This document shows positions 9,099 through 20,448 of a DNA stretch of 64,000 bases, in pieces. Position numbers and translations under genes: made by a program. The notes beneath the pieces are model-generated. The model saw only the letters and a program-made list of their open reading frames with translations. It did no database searches and was not told the DNA's origin. The DNA lies in NCBI RefSeq assembly GCF_002531725.1, contig NZ_NWSQ01000006.1, positions 124,001 through 188,000 of the forward strand, written 5' to 3'. The DNA is from Rhizobium sp. L43. GTDB lineage: Bacteria > Pseudomonadota > Alphaproteobacteria > Rhizobiales > Rhizobiaceae. Each line of letters starts with the position of its first letter. The stretch's first letter is position 1.

Positions 9099-10352
9099 AT
9101 GCGGAAATATTCGGTTTTTGCCGTGGCGAGAGAGGCCCTTCGTGGCCACAAGGGCTGGGAGAAGCAGTGGACGTCACCGGAGCCGCGCGCCGAATACGAC
9201 GTGGTCATCATCGGCGCCGGCGGCCACGGGCTGGGTGCTGCCTATTATCTCGCCAAGGAGCACGGCATCACCAATGTGGCGGTGATCGAAAAGGGCTGGC
9301 TCGGCGGCGGCAATACCGGCCGCAACACCACCATCATCCGCTCGAATTATCTCTACGAAGAGAGCATGCAGATCTACGAGCATTCGATGAAGCTCTGGGA
9401 AGGGCTTTCGCAGGAGCTCAACTACAATGTGATGTATTCGCCGCGCGGCGTGATGATGCTCTCGCACAATATTCACGACCAGCAGTCGTTCAAGCGGCAT
9501 ATCCACGCCAACCGGCTCTACGGCATCGACAATGAATGGCTGACGCCGGAGCAGGCCAAGGCCTATTGTCCGCCGCTCGACATCTCGGCCAGCGCGCGTT
9601 ACCCGATCAACGGTGCGGCACTGCAGCGGCGCGGCGGCACGGCGCGGCATGACGCGGTTGCCTGGGGTTATGCGCGCGCAGCCTCGGACCGCGGCGTGCA
9701 CATCATCCAGAATTGCGAAGTGACCGGCATCCGCCGCGGCCCCGACGGACGGGTGACCGGGGTCGAGACCTCGCGTGGCTTCATCGGCGCCAAAAAGGTC
9801 GCCGTGTCGGCGGCCGGCCATACGACGACCATCATGAAGATGGCTGACGTGCGTGTGCCGCTGCAATCGAGCCCGCTGCAGGCGCTGGTCTCCGAGCCGC
9901 TGAAGCCGATCTTTCCCTGCGTCGTCATGTCGAACACGGTGCATGCCTATATCTCCCAGTCCGATAAGGGAGAGCTGGTCATCGGCGCCGGCACCGACCA
10001 GTATAATTCCTATTCCCAGACCGGCGGGCTGCAGATCATCACCCACACGCTCGACGCCATCTGCGAGCTCTTCCCGATGTTCCGGCGCGTCAAGATGATG
10101 CGGCAATGGGGCGGCATCGTCGACAATACGCCCGATCGTTCGGCGATCCAGTCGAAGACGCCGGTTCCCGGGCTTTACGTCAATTGCGGCTGGGGCACCG
10201 GCGGCTTCAAGGCGACGCCGGGCTCGGCCAATCTCTTCGCGCATCTGATCGCCCGCGACGAGCCGCACAAGTTCAATGCCGGGCTGACGCTGGAGCGTTT
10301 CCGCACCGGCCGGCTGATCGACGAAGCGGCGGCGGCGGCGGTGGCGCATTGA
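9099..10352 (+). CDS. soxB: Sarcosine oxidase beta subunit
   Basis: A 417-residue flavoprotein subunit of heterotetrameric sarcosine oxidase (alpha-beta-gamma-delta). This enzyme converts sarcosine, oxygen and tetrahydrofolate to glycine, H2O2 and methylene-THF. The FAD-binding GxGxxG lies in VVIIGAGGHGLGAAYYLAKE (residues 35-54). His184 in RRGGTARHDAV matches the position of the histidine that carries covalent FMN. The frame is open from 8943, but I chose the ATG at 9099: AAGGAGAAGAAGGCGG precedes it, and the family starts MRKYSVFAV. It is the first gene of soxB-D-A-G. Confidence 0.95.
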   Translation: MRKYSVFAVAREALRGHKGWEKQWTSPEPRAEYDVVIIGAGGHGLGAAYYLAKEHGITNVAVIEKGWLGGGNTGRNTTIIRSNYLYEESMQIYEHSMKLWEGLSQELNYNVMYSPRGVMMLSHNIHDQQSFKRHIHANRLYGIDNEWLTPEQAKAYCPPLDISASARYPINGAALQRRGGTARHDAVAWGYARAASDRGVHIIQNCEVTGIRRGPDGRVTGVETSRGFIGAKKVAVSAAGHTTTIMKMADVRVPLQSSPLQALVSEPLKPIFPCVVMSNTVHAYISQSDKGELVIGAGTDQYNSYSQTGGLQIITHTLDAICELFPMFRRVKMMRQWGGIVDNTPDRSAIQSKTPVPGLYVNCGWGTGGFKATPGSANLFAHLIARDEPHKFNAGLTLERFRTGRLIDEAAAAAVAH

Positions 10353-10390
10353 TGATGAGTGTTTTCGCTCGGATGCTCGCTCCTTTCGTC

Positions 10391-10447
10391 GCTCACCCCC
10401 TCATCCGTCTTGCAGGCGCCTTCTCTCCGCTGGGGAGAAGGGGAGGA
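10391..10447. repeat. Palindromic intergenic repeat between soxB and soxD
   Basis: A pyrimidine-rich arm (CCCCCTCATCCG) followed by CCTTCTC (10419-10425) and its complement GAGAAGG (10435-10441) forms a hairpin. The sequence style, CCCTCATCCG then CTTCTCC then GGGGAGAAGG, is that of REP-like intergenic repeats common in Rhizobiales genomes. It occupies most of the 109-bp gap inside the sox operon. Confidence 0.6.
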
Positions 10448-10461
10448 GAAGGAATTTCCAC

Positions 10462-10803
10462 ATGCTGCTGATCCATTGCCCTTACTGCCAGGAAGAGCGC
10501 TCCGAGCTCGAATTCCGCGGCGCGGGTGACGCGCATATCGCGCGGCCCACCGACATCGCTTCGATTTCAGATGAGGAATTCGAGGCCTACTTTTTTCTGC
10601 GCGACAATCCGAAGGGGCTGATCTTCGAACGTTGGCGCCATATTCACGGCTGCGGGCGCTTCTTCAATGCAGTGCGCGACACGGTGAGCGACAAGTTCAT
10701 CATGACCTATAAAGCCGGTGAGCCGAAGCCGCGGATCGGCGCGGAGGCCGAGCAGCATAGTCCCGTCGAGACATATGAAGCCCTGGAAGGAGAGGCGCAA
10801 TGA
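10462..10803 (+). CDS. soxD: Sarcosine oxidase delta subunit
   Basis: A 113-residue protein beginning MLLIHCPYCQEERSELEF. Cys6 and Cys9 plus the later His and Cys of RWRHIHGCGRFF are the four ligands of the structural zinc in SoxD. The small subunit stabilises the heterotetramer and has no active site of its own. A GGAGAAGG ribosome site lies within the preceding palindromic repeat. The stop overlaps the soxA start (ATGA), so the two are translationally coupled. Confidence 0.93.
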   Translation: MLLIHCPYCQEERSELEFRGAGDAHIARPTDIASISDEEFEAYFFLRDNPKGLIFERWRHIHGCGRFFNAVRDTVSDKFIMTYKAGEPKPRIGAEAEQHSPVETYEALEGEAQ

Positions 10804-13793
10804 GTGGCGTCAACCGTATCGCCGGCAAAGGGCGCCTGACGCCGGCCAAGACCGCGCGCTTCAGCTTGGACGGTCAGACCTATACGGCGCTTGAAGGCGA
10901 TACCGTCGCCTCGGCGCTGATCGCCCACGGCGTGCATCTTCTGGGACGTTCGTTCAAGTATCACCGTCCGCGCGGCATTCTCTCGGCCGGTGCCGAGGAG
11001 CCGAATGCGCTGATCGACGTCGCCCGCGATGCGGCGCGCAAGCAGCCGAACGTGCGCGCGACGGTACAGGAAGTCTTCGACGGCATGATCGTCAAGTCGC
11101 AGAACCGTTGGCCTTCGCTCGCCCGCGATGTCGGCGCCATCAACAATCTGATGTCGCCATTCTTCGCCGCCGGTTTCTACTACAAGACCTTCATGTGGCC
11201 GCGCGCCGCCTGGAAGCATGTCTACGAACCGCTTATCCGTCGCGCCGCCGGCCTCGGCGTCGCGCCGACCGAAGGCGATCCGGATCATTATGCGAGCCGC
11301 TATGCCCATTGCGACGTGCTGGTGGTCGGCGCCGGCGTTGCCGGTCTTTCGGCGGCGCTGGCCGCGGCCCAGACCGGCGCCCGAGTGATCCTCTGCGATG
11401 AGCAGGCGGAAGCCGGTGGGGCGCTGCGCTACGATGCCGGTGCGAAAATCGACGGGCAGGAAGGCTTCGCCTGGGCGCAGAAGGCCGTGGCGCGGTTTAA
11501 GGCGATGGACAATGTCGAAGTGCTCACCCGCACGACCGCCTTCGGCTACTACAACCACAATTTCGTCGGCCTTGCCGAACGCGTCACCGATCATCTCGCC
11601 AATCCCTCCCATGATCTGCCGCGCGAGCGGCTCTGGCAGATCCGGGCCAAGCGGGTGATCCTCGCCAATGGCGCCATTGAACGGCACATGGTGTTCCCAA
11701 ACAACGACCGGCCAGGCATCATGCTGGCCTCGGCGGCGCGGACCTATCTCAACCATTACGGCGTTGCCGTCGGCAAGAACGTCGGCATCTATACGGCGCA
11801 TGACTCGGCTTACGAGGCGGCCTTCGACCTGAAACGATCAGGCGTTTCGATCGCCGCCATCGTCGATGTCAGGCAGGCGCCGGGAGCGGCGGTGCTGGAA
11901 GAGGCGCGTGCGCTCGGCATCGATGTTCTCACAGGCCAGTCGGTTGTCAACACGGCGGGGCGGCTGCGCATCTCGTCGATGACGGTGGCGCGCAACGGCG
12001 GCGGCTCGCCGCGCAAGATCGCGGTCGATGCGCTGCTGGTTTCGGCCGGCTGGACGCCGTCCGTGCATTTGTTCTCGCAGTCGCGCGGCAAGGTCGCCTT
12101 CGATGCCGAAAGCCAGCGCTTCCTGCCCGGAACCTACGCGCAGGACTGCCTCTCGGTCGGCGCCTGCAACGGTACCGACGACCTGCAGCGGACGATCGAG
12201 GAATCGCTTGCCGCCGGCGAGCTGATGGCGAAGGCCAGCGGCAAAAGCGGCGGCGAGAAGATCGTCCTTTCGGGCGAGCAGGCCTATGACTGGACGGGCG
12301 GTATGATCGGCGCCGCCGAAGGCGCCGGGCCGAAGACCAACGCCAAGGCCTTCATCGATTTCCAGCACGACGTCTGTGCCAAGGATATCCGCCTCGCGGT
12401 TCGCGAAGGCATGCATTCGATCGAGCATATCAAGCGCTTCACGACCAACGGCATGGCTTCGGACCAGGGCAAGCTTTCCAACATGCACGGGCTGGCGATT
12501 GCCGCCGAAATGCTCGGCAAGGAAATCCCGCAGGTCGGCCTCACCACTTTCCGTGCACCCTATACGCCGGTCACCTACGGCACACTGGTCGGCCACTCGC
12601 GTGGAGAGCTGTTCGATCCGACACGCAAGACGCCGCTGCATGATTGGGAAGAAGCCCATGGCGCTGTTTTCGAGGATGTCGGCAATTGGAAGCGCGCCTG
12701 GTTCTATCCGCGGGCCGGCGAGACCATGCATCAGGCGGTCGCCCGCGAATGCCGGACGGCGCGCGAGTCGGCCGGCATCTTCGACGCCTCGACGCTCGGC
12801 AAGATCGAGGTGGTGGGTCCGGATGCGGCGAAATTCCTCAACCTCATCTACACCAATGCCTGGGACACGCTGAAGCCCGGCAAGGCCCGCTACGGCATCA
12901 TGACCCGCGAGGACGGCTTCGTTTATGACGACGGTGTCGTCGGACGCCTGGCGGACGACCGTTTCCACGTGACGACGACGACCGGCGGCGCGCCGCGCGT
13001 TCTCCATCACATGGAAGACTATCTGCAGACGGAATTCCCGGATCTGAAGGTATGGCTGACCTCGGTGACCGAACAATGGGCTGTTATCGCCGTGCAGGGA
13101 CCGAAGGCGCGCGAGATCGTCGCGCCGCTGGTCGAAGGGGTCGATCTTTCGAACGAGGCCTTCCCGCATATGAGCGTTGCCGAGTGCACGGTCTGCGGCG
13201 TGCCGGCGCGGCTCTTCCGCGTCTCCTTCACCGGCGAAATCGGTTTCGAAATCAACGTGCCGGCCGATTACGGCCAGTCGGTGCTCGAAGCGGTCTGGGC
13301 CAATGCAGAACCGCTCGGCGCTTGCGTCTACGGCACGGAAACGATGCACGTCCTTCGCGCCGAGAAGGGTTATATCATCGTCGGGCAGGATACCGATGGG
13401 ACGGTGACCCCCGATGACGCCGGAGTTGCCTGGGCGGTTTCCAAGAAAAAGAAGGATTTCGTCGGCATTCGCGGGCTGCAGCGGCCGGATCTCGTCAAGG
13501 ACGGGCGCAAGCAGCTGGTTGGCCTCGTCACCAAGGATCCGAAGCTGGTGCTCGAAGAAGGTGCGCAGGTCGTTGCCAACCCGAACGAGCCGAAGCCGAT
13601 GACCATGCTCGGCCACGTCACCTCGGCCTACTGGTCCGAAAGTTGCGGCAGGTCGATCGCCTTCGCGCTTGTCGCCGGCGGCCGGGCGCGGATGGGAGAG
13701 ACGCTCTACGTGCCGATGCCCGACCGGACGATCGCCGTCGAAGTGACGGATCTGGTGTTCTTTGACAAGGAAGGAGGCCGCATTCATGGCTGA
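10800..13793 (+). CDS. soxA: Sarcosine oxidase alpha subunit
   Basis: A 997-residue large subunit. Residues 1-110 form a ferredoxin-like domain (FSLDGQTYTALEGDTVASAL) that lacks the iron-sulfur cysteines, as is normal for SoxA. A Rossmann NAD-binding fold follows with VVGAGVAGLSAALAAA (about 175-190), and a second dinucleotide-binding half includes LANGAIERHMVFPNNDRPG. The C-terminal 390 residues form an aminomethyltransferase (GcvT-like) domain that binds folate and makes 5,10-methylene-THF. It overlaps soxD by 4 bp and soxG by 8 bp. Confidence 0.95.
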   Translation: MSGVNRIAGKGRLTPAKTARFSLDGQTYTALEGDTVASALIAHGVHLLGRSFKYHRPRGILSAGAEEPNALIDVARDAARKQPNVRATVQEVFDGMIVKSQNRWPSLARDVGAINNLMSPFFAAGFYYKTFMWPRAAWKHVYEPLIRRAAGLGVAPTEGDPDHYASRYAHCDVLVVGAGVAGLSAALAAAQTGARVILCDEQAEAGGALRYDAGAKIDGQEGFAWAQKAVARFKAMDNVEVLTRTTAFGYYNHNFVGLAERVTDHLANPSHDLPRERLWQIRAKRVILANGAIERHMVFPNNDRPGIMLASAARTYLNHYGVAVGKNVGIYTAHDSAYEAAFDLKRSGVSIAAIVDVRQAPGAAVLEEARALGIDVLTGQSVVNTAGRLRISSMTVARNGGGSPRKIAVDALLVSAGWTPSVHLFSQSRGKVAFDAESQRFLPGTYAQDCLSVGACNGTDDLQRTIEESLAAGELMAKASGKSGGEKIVLSGEQAYDWTGGMIGAAEGAGPKTNAKAFIDFQHDVCAKDIRLAVREGMHSIEHIKRFTTNGMASDQGKLSNMHGLAIAAEMLGKEIPQVGLTTFRAPYTPVTYGTLVGHSRGELFDPTRKTPLHDWEEAHGAVFEDVGNWKRAWFYPRAGETMHQAVARECRTARESAGIFDASTLGKIEVVGPDAAKFLNLIYTNAWDTLKPGKARYGIMTREDGFVYDDGVVGRLADDRFHVTTTTGGAPRVLHHMEDYLQTEFPDLKVWLTSVTEQWAVIAVQGPKAREIVAPLVEGVDLSNEAFPHMSVAECTVCGVPARLFRVSFTGEIGFEINVPADYGQSVLEAVWANAEPLGACVYGTETMHVLRAEKGYIIVGQDTDGTVTPDDAGVAWAVSKKKKDFVGIRGLQRPDLVKDGRKQLVGLVTKDPKLVLEEGAQVVANPNEPKPMTMLGHVTSAYWSESCGRSIAFALVAGGRARMGETLYVPMPDRTIAVEVTDLVFFDKEGGRIHG

Positions 13794-14334
13794 TGTCGCA
13801 ATTCGCAAGCCGGTGCTTGACGGCCGTCTCGGCGGCTCCGCAAACGTGCGGCTGACGGTGGCCCCGGCCGCGAGCCGGGTGGCGCTGCGCGCGCCTGCGG
13901 AATCGCTTGCAGCACTTTCCTCCGCTCTCGGCTTGTCCGTGCCGACCGCCCCGAAGACATCGGGCCGGGCCGGTGCCCGATCGGCGCTCTGGATCGGGCC
14001 GGATGAGTGGCTTGTCATCGATGAGGCCGGCGCCGATCTGATGGCAGTATTTGCCGGCGCCGGAGCGCTGCATTCGGCGACCGACGTTTCCCACCGCAAT
14101 GTCGCGATCATCGTCTCGGGACCGGGCGCCGAGACCACCCTTGCGGCCGGCTGCCCGCAGGATCTGTCGCTTTCTTCCTTTCCGGTCGGCGCCGCGTCGC
14201 GCACCATTCTCGGCAAGGCGGAGATCGTGCTTCTCCGCACGGAGGAGGATACGTTCCGGGTGGAATGCTGGCGGTCGTTTTCCGACTACGTCTTCGGGCT
14301 GCTGGCAGAAGCGGCCGGTGATGCGGGACATTGA
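13786..14334 (+). CDS. soxG: Sarcosine oxidase gamma subunit
   Basis: A 182-residue GcvT-related subunit of sarcosine oxidase. The start is the ATG at 13786 (MADVAIRKPVLDGRLG), with AAGGAGG about 10 bases upstream inside the end of soxA. Motifs include ALWIGPDEWLVID and DVSHRNVAIIVSGPGAE, typical of SoxG. It completes the four subunits. The operon has no adjacent purU or glyA, so the further fate of the one-carbon unit must be encoded elsewhere. Confidence 0.92.
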   Translation: MADVAIRKPVLDGRLGGSANVRLTVAPAASRVALRAPAESLAALSSALGLSVPTAPKTSGRAGARSALWIGPDEWLVIDEAGADLMAVFAGAGALHSATDVSHRNVAIIVSGPGAETTLAAGCPQDLSLSSFPVGAASRTILGKAEIVLLRTEEDTFRVECWRSFSDYVFGLLAEAAGDAGH

Positions 14335-14379
14335 GGCCGGGCCAATTCCTGCATAGTCCTCTGTTCAAGGGATAGGCCA

Positions 14380-14781
14380 ATGCTGCATCATGCTTCCCTC
14401 GGCGTTTCCGATATCGAGCGATCGGCGGCATTTTACGATGCTGCCTTCGCCGCGCTCGGTTATGTCAGGGTCTGGGACGATATCCGGCCGGGGCAGACAG
14501 GGCAGGCAATCGGCTACGGACCTCCCGGCGGCGGAGACAAGCTGGCGATCAAACATCGCCCGGATGGTCAGCGCCCGGCCGGCCCGGGTTCTCATCTGGC
14601 CTTTGCCGCCCCGAGCCACCAGGCGGTCGATCAATTTCATGCGGCGGCCATCGCGCATGGCGGCCGTGACAATGGCGGTCCCGGTCTGCGGCCCCATTAT
14701 GGCGAGCATTATTATGCCGCCTTCGTCATCGATCCGGACGGACACGCTCTCGAAGCTGTCTTCAATTCGCCGGAGCAATAA
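14380..14781 (+). CDS. VOC-family (glyoxalase/dioxygenase fold) protein
   Basis: A 133-residue protein with paired beta-alpha-beta-beta-beta modules of the vicinal oxygen chelate fold. It starts MLHHASLGVSDIERSAAFYD, where the metal ligand His falls in the first strand. GSHLAFAA holds the second His and DPDGHALEAVF the terminal Glu. The substrate cannot be deduced from sequence. It lies 45 bp after soxG on the same strand, so it may be co-transcribed and might detoxify an aldehyde by-product; that is speculation. Confidence 0.8.
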   Translation: MLHHASLGVSDIERSAAFYDAAFAALGYVRVWDDIRPGQTGQAIGYGPPGGGDKLAIKHRPDGQRPAGPGSHLAFAAPSHQAVDQFHAAAIAHGGRDNGGPGLRPHYGEHYYAAFVIDPDGHALEAVFNSPEQ

Positions 14782-14795
14782 GAGCAGCGCTTTGC

Positions 14796-15284
14796 TTACG
14801 CGTCCTCGGGGCGGTCCTTCGGATCGAATTGGATGATGGTGATCCATTTTGCCGTCAGCGCCGGCTTCTTCTCGTTTTCGATTTCGATGGTCACGTCATA
14901 GGTGGTCATCAGCATGCCGGCGCCGCGAAAGCGGGCGTCGGAGAGCAGGAAGCGGCCGCGGACGCGGGCGCCGCTTTTCACCGGCGTCATGAAGCGGACG
15001 CGCTCGAAACCGTAATTGATGCCCATGGTCTGCTCGCGCACTTTCGGCAGGCAGTTGTAGTTCATCGTCGACAGCAGAGACAGTGTCAGGAAGCCATGGG
15101 CGATGGTACCGCCGAAGGGGCTCTCGGCCGCCGCGCGCTTGGGATCGACATGAATGAACTGATGGTCGTCGGTCGCCGCCGCGAAGGCGTCGATCATCGT
15201 CTGGTCGACGGTGACCCAATCCGAAAGGCCCGTTTCCATGCCGATCAATCCCCGCACGTCGGAGAGTGAAATTTCCATGCCCAT
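14796..15284 (-). CDS. MaoC-family dehydratase (hot-dog fold)
   Basis: A 162-residue single hot-dog domain. The hydratase-2 motif is ATDDHQFIHVDPKRA, followed by GTIAHGFLTLSLL, which gives the catalytic Asp and His of R-specific enoyl-CoA hydratases such as NodN/MaoC-like proteins. It probably hydrates a trans-2-enoyl-CoA. The start at 15284 has GACGAGGA upstream. It lies 91 bp downstream of glgX on the same strand, so read-through is possible, but there is no functional link to glycogen. Confidence 0.85.
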   Translation of the reverse strand: MGMEISLSDVRGLIGMETGLSDWVTVDQTMIDAFAAATDDHQFIHVDPKRAAAESPFGGTIAHGFLTLSLLSTMNYNCLPKVREQTMGINYGFERVRFMTPVKSGARVRGRFLLSDARFRGAGMLMTTYDVTIEIENEKKPALTAKWITIIQFDPKDRPEDA

Positions 15285-15375
15285 GCATTCCTCGTCAGAT
15301 AAGCGCGCCGCTTCAAAGCCTTATCGTGCATTTATGACGATTGCGACAAGGATTCGCCCAGGCGGGCCGAGGCGG

Positions 15376-17352
15376 TCATTTTTCTACGAAAAAGGCGACG
15401 GAGCGTGGCTCGACGGTCACGCTGGTCCCGGCTTTTTTCGTTTCCTCGGGTGTTAGTTGCCGCCAGGCCGCCTCGCCTTCCGGAAGCGTGAAGATCTGGC
15501 GGCTGTCGGACCGGTTGAAGAGCACGGCAAGCCGGGTCTGCTCGCCCCGAGAGGAGCGGTCGCCGGTCATAAGCAGCATGCCGAGGGTCGAGAGCGACGG
15601 CGTCTCCCATTCGACGACGGTCATCGCTTCGCCGGAGAGCGAGATCCATTCGACATCACCATCTCCGGAGAAAAAGCCGGCTTCCGAAAAGACGGTGAAG
15701 CGACGGCGCAGCCCTGAGACGAAGGCGGTGTGGGCGATGAGGTCCTCGTTCAGGGTCTTCCAGTCCAGCCAGGTGATTTCATTATCCTGGCAATAGGCAT
15801 TGTTGTTGCCGTGCTGGCTGCGGCCGCCCTCGTCGCCCGCCGTCAGCATGATGCTGCCGCGGGTGGCAAAGAGCGTCGATATCAGCGCCATCACATCGTC
15901 TTTGCGACGCTTGCGGATAGTGGGATAGACGGTTTCCCCCTCGACGCCGTTGTTCCAGGAATGGTTCTCGTTGTGGCCGTCGCGATTGTGTTCGCCATTG
16001 GCGTCATTGTGCTTTCCGGCGTAGGAGACGAGATCGGTCAGCGTGAAGCCGTCATGGGCGGCGAGGAAATTGACGCTGCGCGTCTCTCCGCCGTCGTTGC
16101 GGGCGAAGATGTCGGAGGAGCCGGCGAGCGCCGTCGCCAGCGCGCCGGTCTTCCAATCGTCGCCGCGCCAGTAGCAGCGCAGATCGTCGCGAACCCGGTC
16201 GTTCCATTCGAGGAAGGCACTGGGGAAATTGCCGAGCTGGTAGCCGCCCGGGCCGATATCCCAGGGCTCGGCGATCATGATCCGGTCGGCGAGCACCTCG
16301 TCGGCTAGGATCGCGGTAAGCGTTCCGCCGTCGCGCTCGAAACCCGTCGCGGTGCGGCCGAGTACTGGGGCGAGATCGAAGCGAAAACCGTCGACGCCGG
16401 CGTTGAGCACGAAATGGCGCAGGCTGTCGATGATGAGACGTCGGACCTCGGGATGATCGCAGGCGAGCGTGTTGCCGGTGCCGGTGTCGTTGACGAGTTC
16501 GCCCGGCCCATTCTGGGCGTGGCGGTAATAATGCAGGTTGTCGAGGCCGCGCAGCGACAGCGTCGTCCCGTAACGGTCGCTCTCGCCGGTATGGTTGAAG
16601 ACGAGATCGAGGATGACGGCGATGCCTTCGGCGTGGAGAGCGGCGACCGTTTTGCGAAGTTCCGCCATGCCGCCCGGTGCCAGCCGCGGATCGAGGGCCA
16701 TGAAGGCGACCGGATTGTAGCCCCAGCCGTTGGAGAGGCCGAGCGGCGGCAGGTGGCGTTCGTCGATCCAGGCGGTGATCGGCATCAGTTCGACGGCATC
16801 GACACCGATCCGCTTCAGATGGGCGACGACGGAGGGATGGGCAAGGGCTGCGACTGTGCCGCGCTCGGCCTCCGGCACGTCGGGATGGAGAATGGTGAAG
16901 GGCCGCACCGCCACTTCATAAATGAAGCCGCCCGGTTTGAAGAGCGGCTTGCCGATATCGGCTGGGGTATCGGTGGTGACGATCGCCTTCGGCATCAGAT
17001 CCTGGCTGTCCTCGCCATAGATGCCGAGACGCGGATCGTAGCGGAACGGCCGGTCGATCTCTTTGGCGTAGGGGTCGATCAGCAGTTTGGAGGGGTCAAA
17101 CCAGAGGCCGTTTTCAGGGGCGTAGATACCGTCGGCGCGATAACCATAGCGCCCGCCCGCCTTCAGCCCGTCGACGAAGAGACGATGGGTGTGATTGCTG
17201 TCGCGCGCCATCGGCAGGCGCGCGAATTCCCTGTTGCCGTCATTGTCGAAGAGGCAGAGTTCGATCTGTGCGGCATCATGCGACCACACGGCAAATTCGA
17301 CGCCGGTCTCCAAGACGATCGCGCCGCTTTGCGCCGAACTGGACCCCCGCAT
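15376..17352 (-). CDS. glgX: Glycogen debranching enzyme
   Basis: A 658-residue GH13 isoamylase-type enzyme that hydrolyses alpha-1,6 branches of phosphorylase-trimmed glycogen. An N-terminal CBM48 domain (VEFAVWSHDAAQIELCLFD) is followed by the TIM barrel with VILDLVFNHTGE, GFRFDLAP (nucleophile Asp), MIAEPWDIGPGGYQ (acid Glu) and FLAAHDGFTL (third Asp). Length and order match GlgX. It starts 12 bp after pgm and is the last gene of the glycogen operon. GGGGGG precedes the ATG. Confidence 0.95.
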   Translation of the reverse strand: MRGSSSAQSGAIVLETGVEFAVWSHDAAQIELCLFDNDGNREFARLPMARDSNHTHRLFVDGLKAGGRYGYRADGIYAPENGLWFDPSKLLIDPYAKEIDRPFRYDPRLGIYGEDSQDLMPKAIVTTDTPADIGKPLFKPGGFIYEVAVRPFTILHPDVPEAERGTVAALAHPSVVAHLKRIGVDAVELMPITAWIDERHLPPLGLSNGWGYNPVAFMALDPRLAPGGMAELRKTVAALHAEGIAVILDLVFNHTGESDRYGTTLSLRGLDNLHYYRHAQNGPGELVNDTGTGNTLACDHPEVRRLIIDSLRHFVLNAGVDGFRFDLAPVLGRTATGFERDGGTLTAILADEVLADRIMIAEPWDIGPGGYQLGNFPSAFLEWNDRVRDDLRCYWRGDDWKTGALATALAGSSDIFARNDGGETRSVNFLAAHDGFTLTDLVSYAGKHNDANGEHNRDGHNENHSWNNGVEGETVYPTIRKRRKDDVMALISTLFATRGSIMLTAGDEGGRSQHGNNNAYCQDNEITWLDWKTLNEDLIAHTAFVSGLRRRFTVFSEAGFFSGDGDVEWISLSGEAMTVVEWETPSLSTLGMLLMTGDRSSRGEQTRLAVLFNRSDSRQIFTLPEGEAAWRQLTPEETKKAGTSVTVEPRSVAFFVEK

Positions 17353-17364
17353 GTTCCCCCCGGA

Positions 17365-19002
<1,638 letters not shown>

Positions 19003-20445
19003 TCACATGCCTTTCGAGACGAGGCTTGAATAGAGGGCAGCGTAGCGTTCGGCGCTCTTCTCCCAGGAGACATCCGATTTCATGCCTTGCTTTTGCAATT
19101 GGGTCCAGAGTTTTCGGTCCGCGTAAAAATGCATCGCACGGCGGATTGCCTGTAGCATGCCCGTTTCCGTCACGGGTGAGAATTGTATGCCGGTTGCCAC
19201 TTTCGCCGCAAGTGCGGCGTGATTGGCGTCGATGACAGTGTCATTCAGCCCGCCGGTGCGGGCGACAATCGGCACGCAGCCGTAACGCAGGCCGTAAAGC
19301 TGGGTCAGGCCGCAGGGTTCGAAGCGCGACGGGATGATGATGGCGTCGCAGCCGGCCTGCATCAGATGCGACATCGGCTCGTTATAGCCGATCGAGACGC
19401 CGATGCGGCCGGGATGGCGGCTGGCGGAGGCGAGCAGGGCGCCTTCAAGTGCGGCTTCGCCGGAGCCGAGCACGACGAGCTTGCCGCCCATGGCGACGAT
19501 TTCGTCGGCGACGTTGGCGACGATATCCATGCCCTTCTGCCAGGTGAGACGGCTGATGACGCAGAAGATCGGGGCGTCGTCATTGTCGAGATGGAAGAAT
19601 TCGGCGATCGAGCGGCGGTTCTCCTCACGGTTCTTCAGCGTCGTCGGGCCATAATGGGTGTGGACGACGGGATCGATCGCCGGGTTCCAGATATCGGTGT
19701 CGATGCCGTTAACGATGCCGTGGAGATCGTCGATGCGGCTGGCGATGACGCCCTCGAGCCCCATGCCGAATTCCGAGGTCAGGATCTCGTCGGCATAGGT
19801 CGGGCTGACCGTGGTGATCGCATGGGCGGTCTTCAGGCCGCCCTTGAGGAAACCGACAGTGCCGTAATATTCGATGCTTTCGGTGGAAAAAGCATGGGCG
19901 GGCAGCCGCAGGCCGGGAAAGATCTCGGAACCGAACTGGCCCTGGAAGGCGATGTTGTGGATGGTCAGCACGCTCGGCAATTCCGGCGTCGGATAGTAGC
20001 GCATATAGACCGAGGTCAGCGCCGCCTGCCAGTCGTGGGTGTGGACGAGATCCGGCCGCCAGCCGGGCAGCAGGCCGGCGGCGATCTCGGCGGCGGCGAG
20101 CGACAGCGCGGCGAAACGCCGCCAGTTGTCGGGATAGTCCTTGCCGAGCGGATCGAGATAGGGACCGCCCGGCCTGTCGTAATAGGCCGGCGCATCGAGG
20201 ATGAGCAGATCCAGGCCCTCGTGCTCAACCTCCAGCACGGTCGCCCGCTCACCGAGCAGGTCGGGGAATTCGAGCCTGACGACGGGGTCGCGAATGACCT
20301 TCATGACGGCGGGATAGCCGGGCAGAAGGGTCTTGGTCTCGACCCCGAAGGCTTTCAGGGTAATCGGCAGGGCGCCTGATACATCGGCCAGGCCCCCTGT
20401 CTTGATCAGAGGGAAGACTTCGGACGAAACCGAAAGAACTTTCAT
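19003..20445 (-). CDS. glgA: Glycogen synthase (ADP-glucose)
   Basis: A 480-residue GT5 glycosyltransferase that adds glucose from ADP-glucose to alpha-1,4 glucan. The N-terminal [13 protein letters not shown] (from Lys16) binds the nucleotide sugar. [10 protein letters not shown] and [12 protein letters not shown] are family signatures. [18 protein letters not shown] carries the retaining-transferase glutamate. Length matches bacterial GlgA. There are only 3 bp between the glgC stop and this start, so translation is likely coupled. Confidence 0.96.
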   Translation of the reverse strand: MKVLSVSSEVFPLIKTGGLADVSGALPITLKAFGVETKTLLPGYPAVMKVIRDPVVRLEFPDLLGERATVLEVEHEGLDLLILDAPAYYDRPGGPYLDPLGKDYPDNWRRFAALSLAAAEIAAGLLPGWRPDLVHTHDWQAALTSVYMRYYPTPELPSVLTIHNIAFQGQFGSEIFPGLRLPAHAFSTESIEYYGTVGFLKGGLKTAHAITTVSPTYADEILTSEFGMGLEGVIASRIDDLHGIVNGIDTDIWNPAIDPVVHTHYGPTTLKNREENRRSIAEFFHLDNDDAPIFCVISRLTWQKGMDIVANVADEIVAMGGKLVVLGSGEAALEGALLASASRHPGRIGVSIGYNEPMSHLMQAGCDAIIIPSRFEPCGLTQLYGLRYGCVPIVARTGGLNDTVIDANHAALAAKVATGIQFSPVTETGMLQAIRRAMHFYADRKLWTQLQKQGMKSDVSWEKSAERYAALYSSLVSKGM

Positions 20446-20448
20446 AAG

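Noticed and set aside
11838..14240. Open frame of about 800 codons on the minus strand opposite soxA and soxG
   Set aside because: It is an antisense shadow of high-GC coding sequence. The translation is rich in Arg, Asp, Gly and His with no domain, while soxA and soxG in the plus strand are certain.
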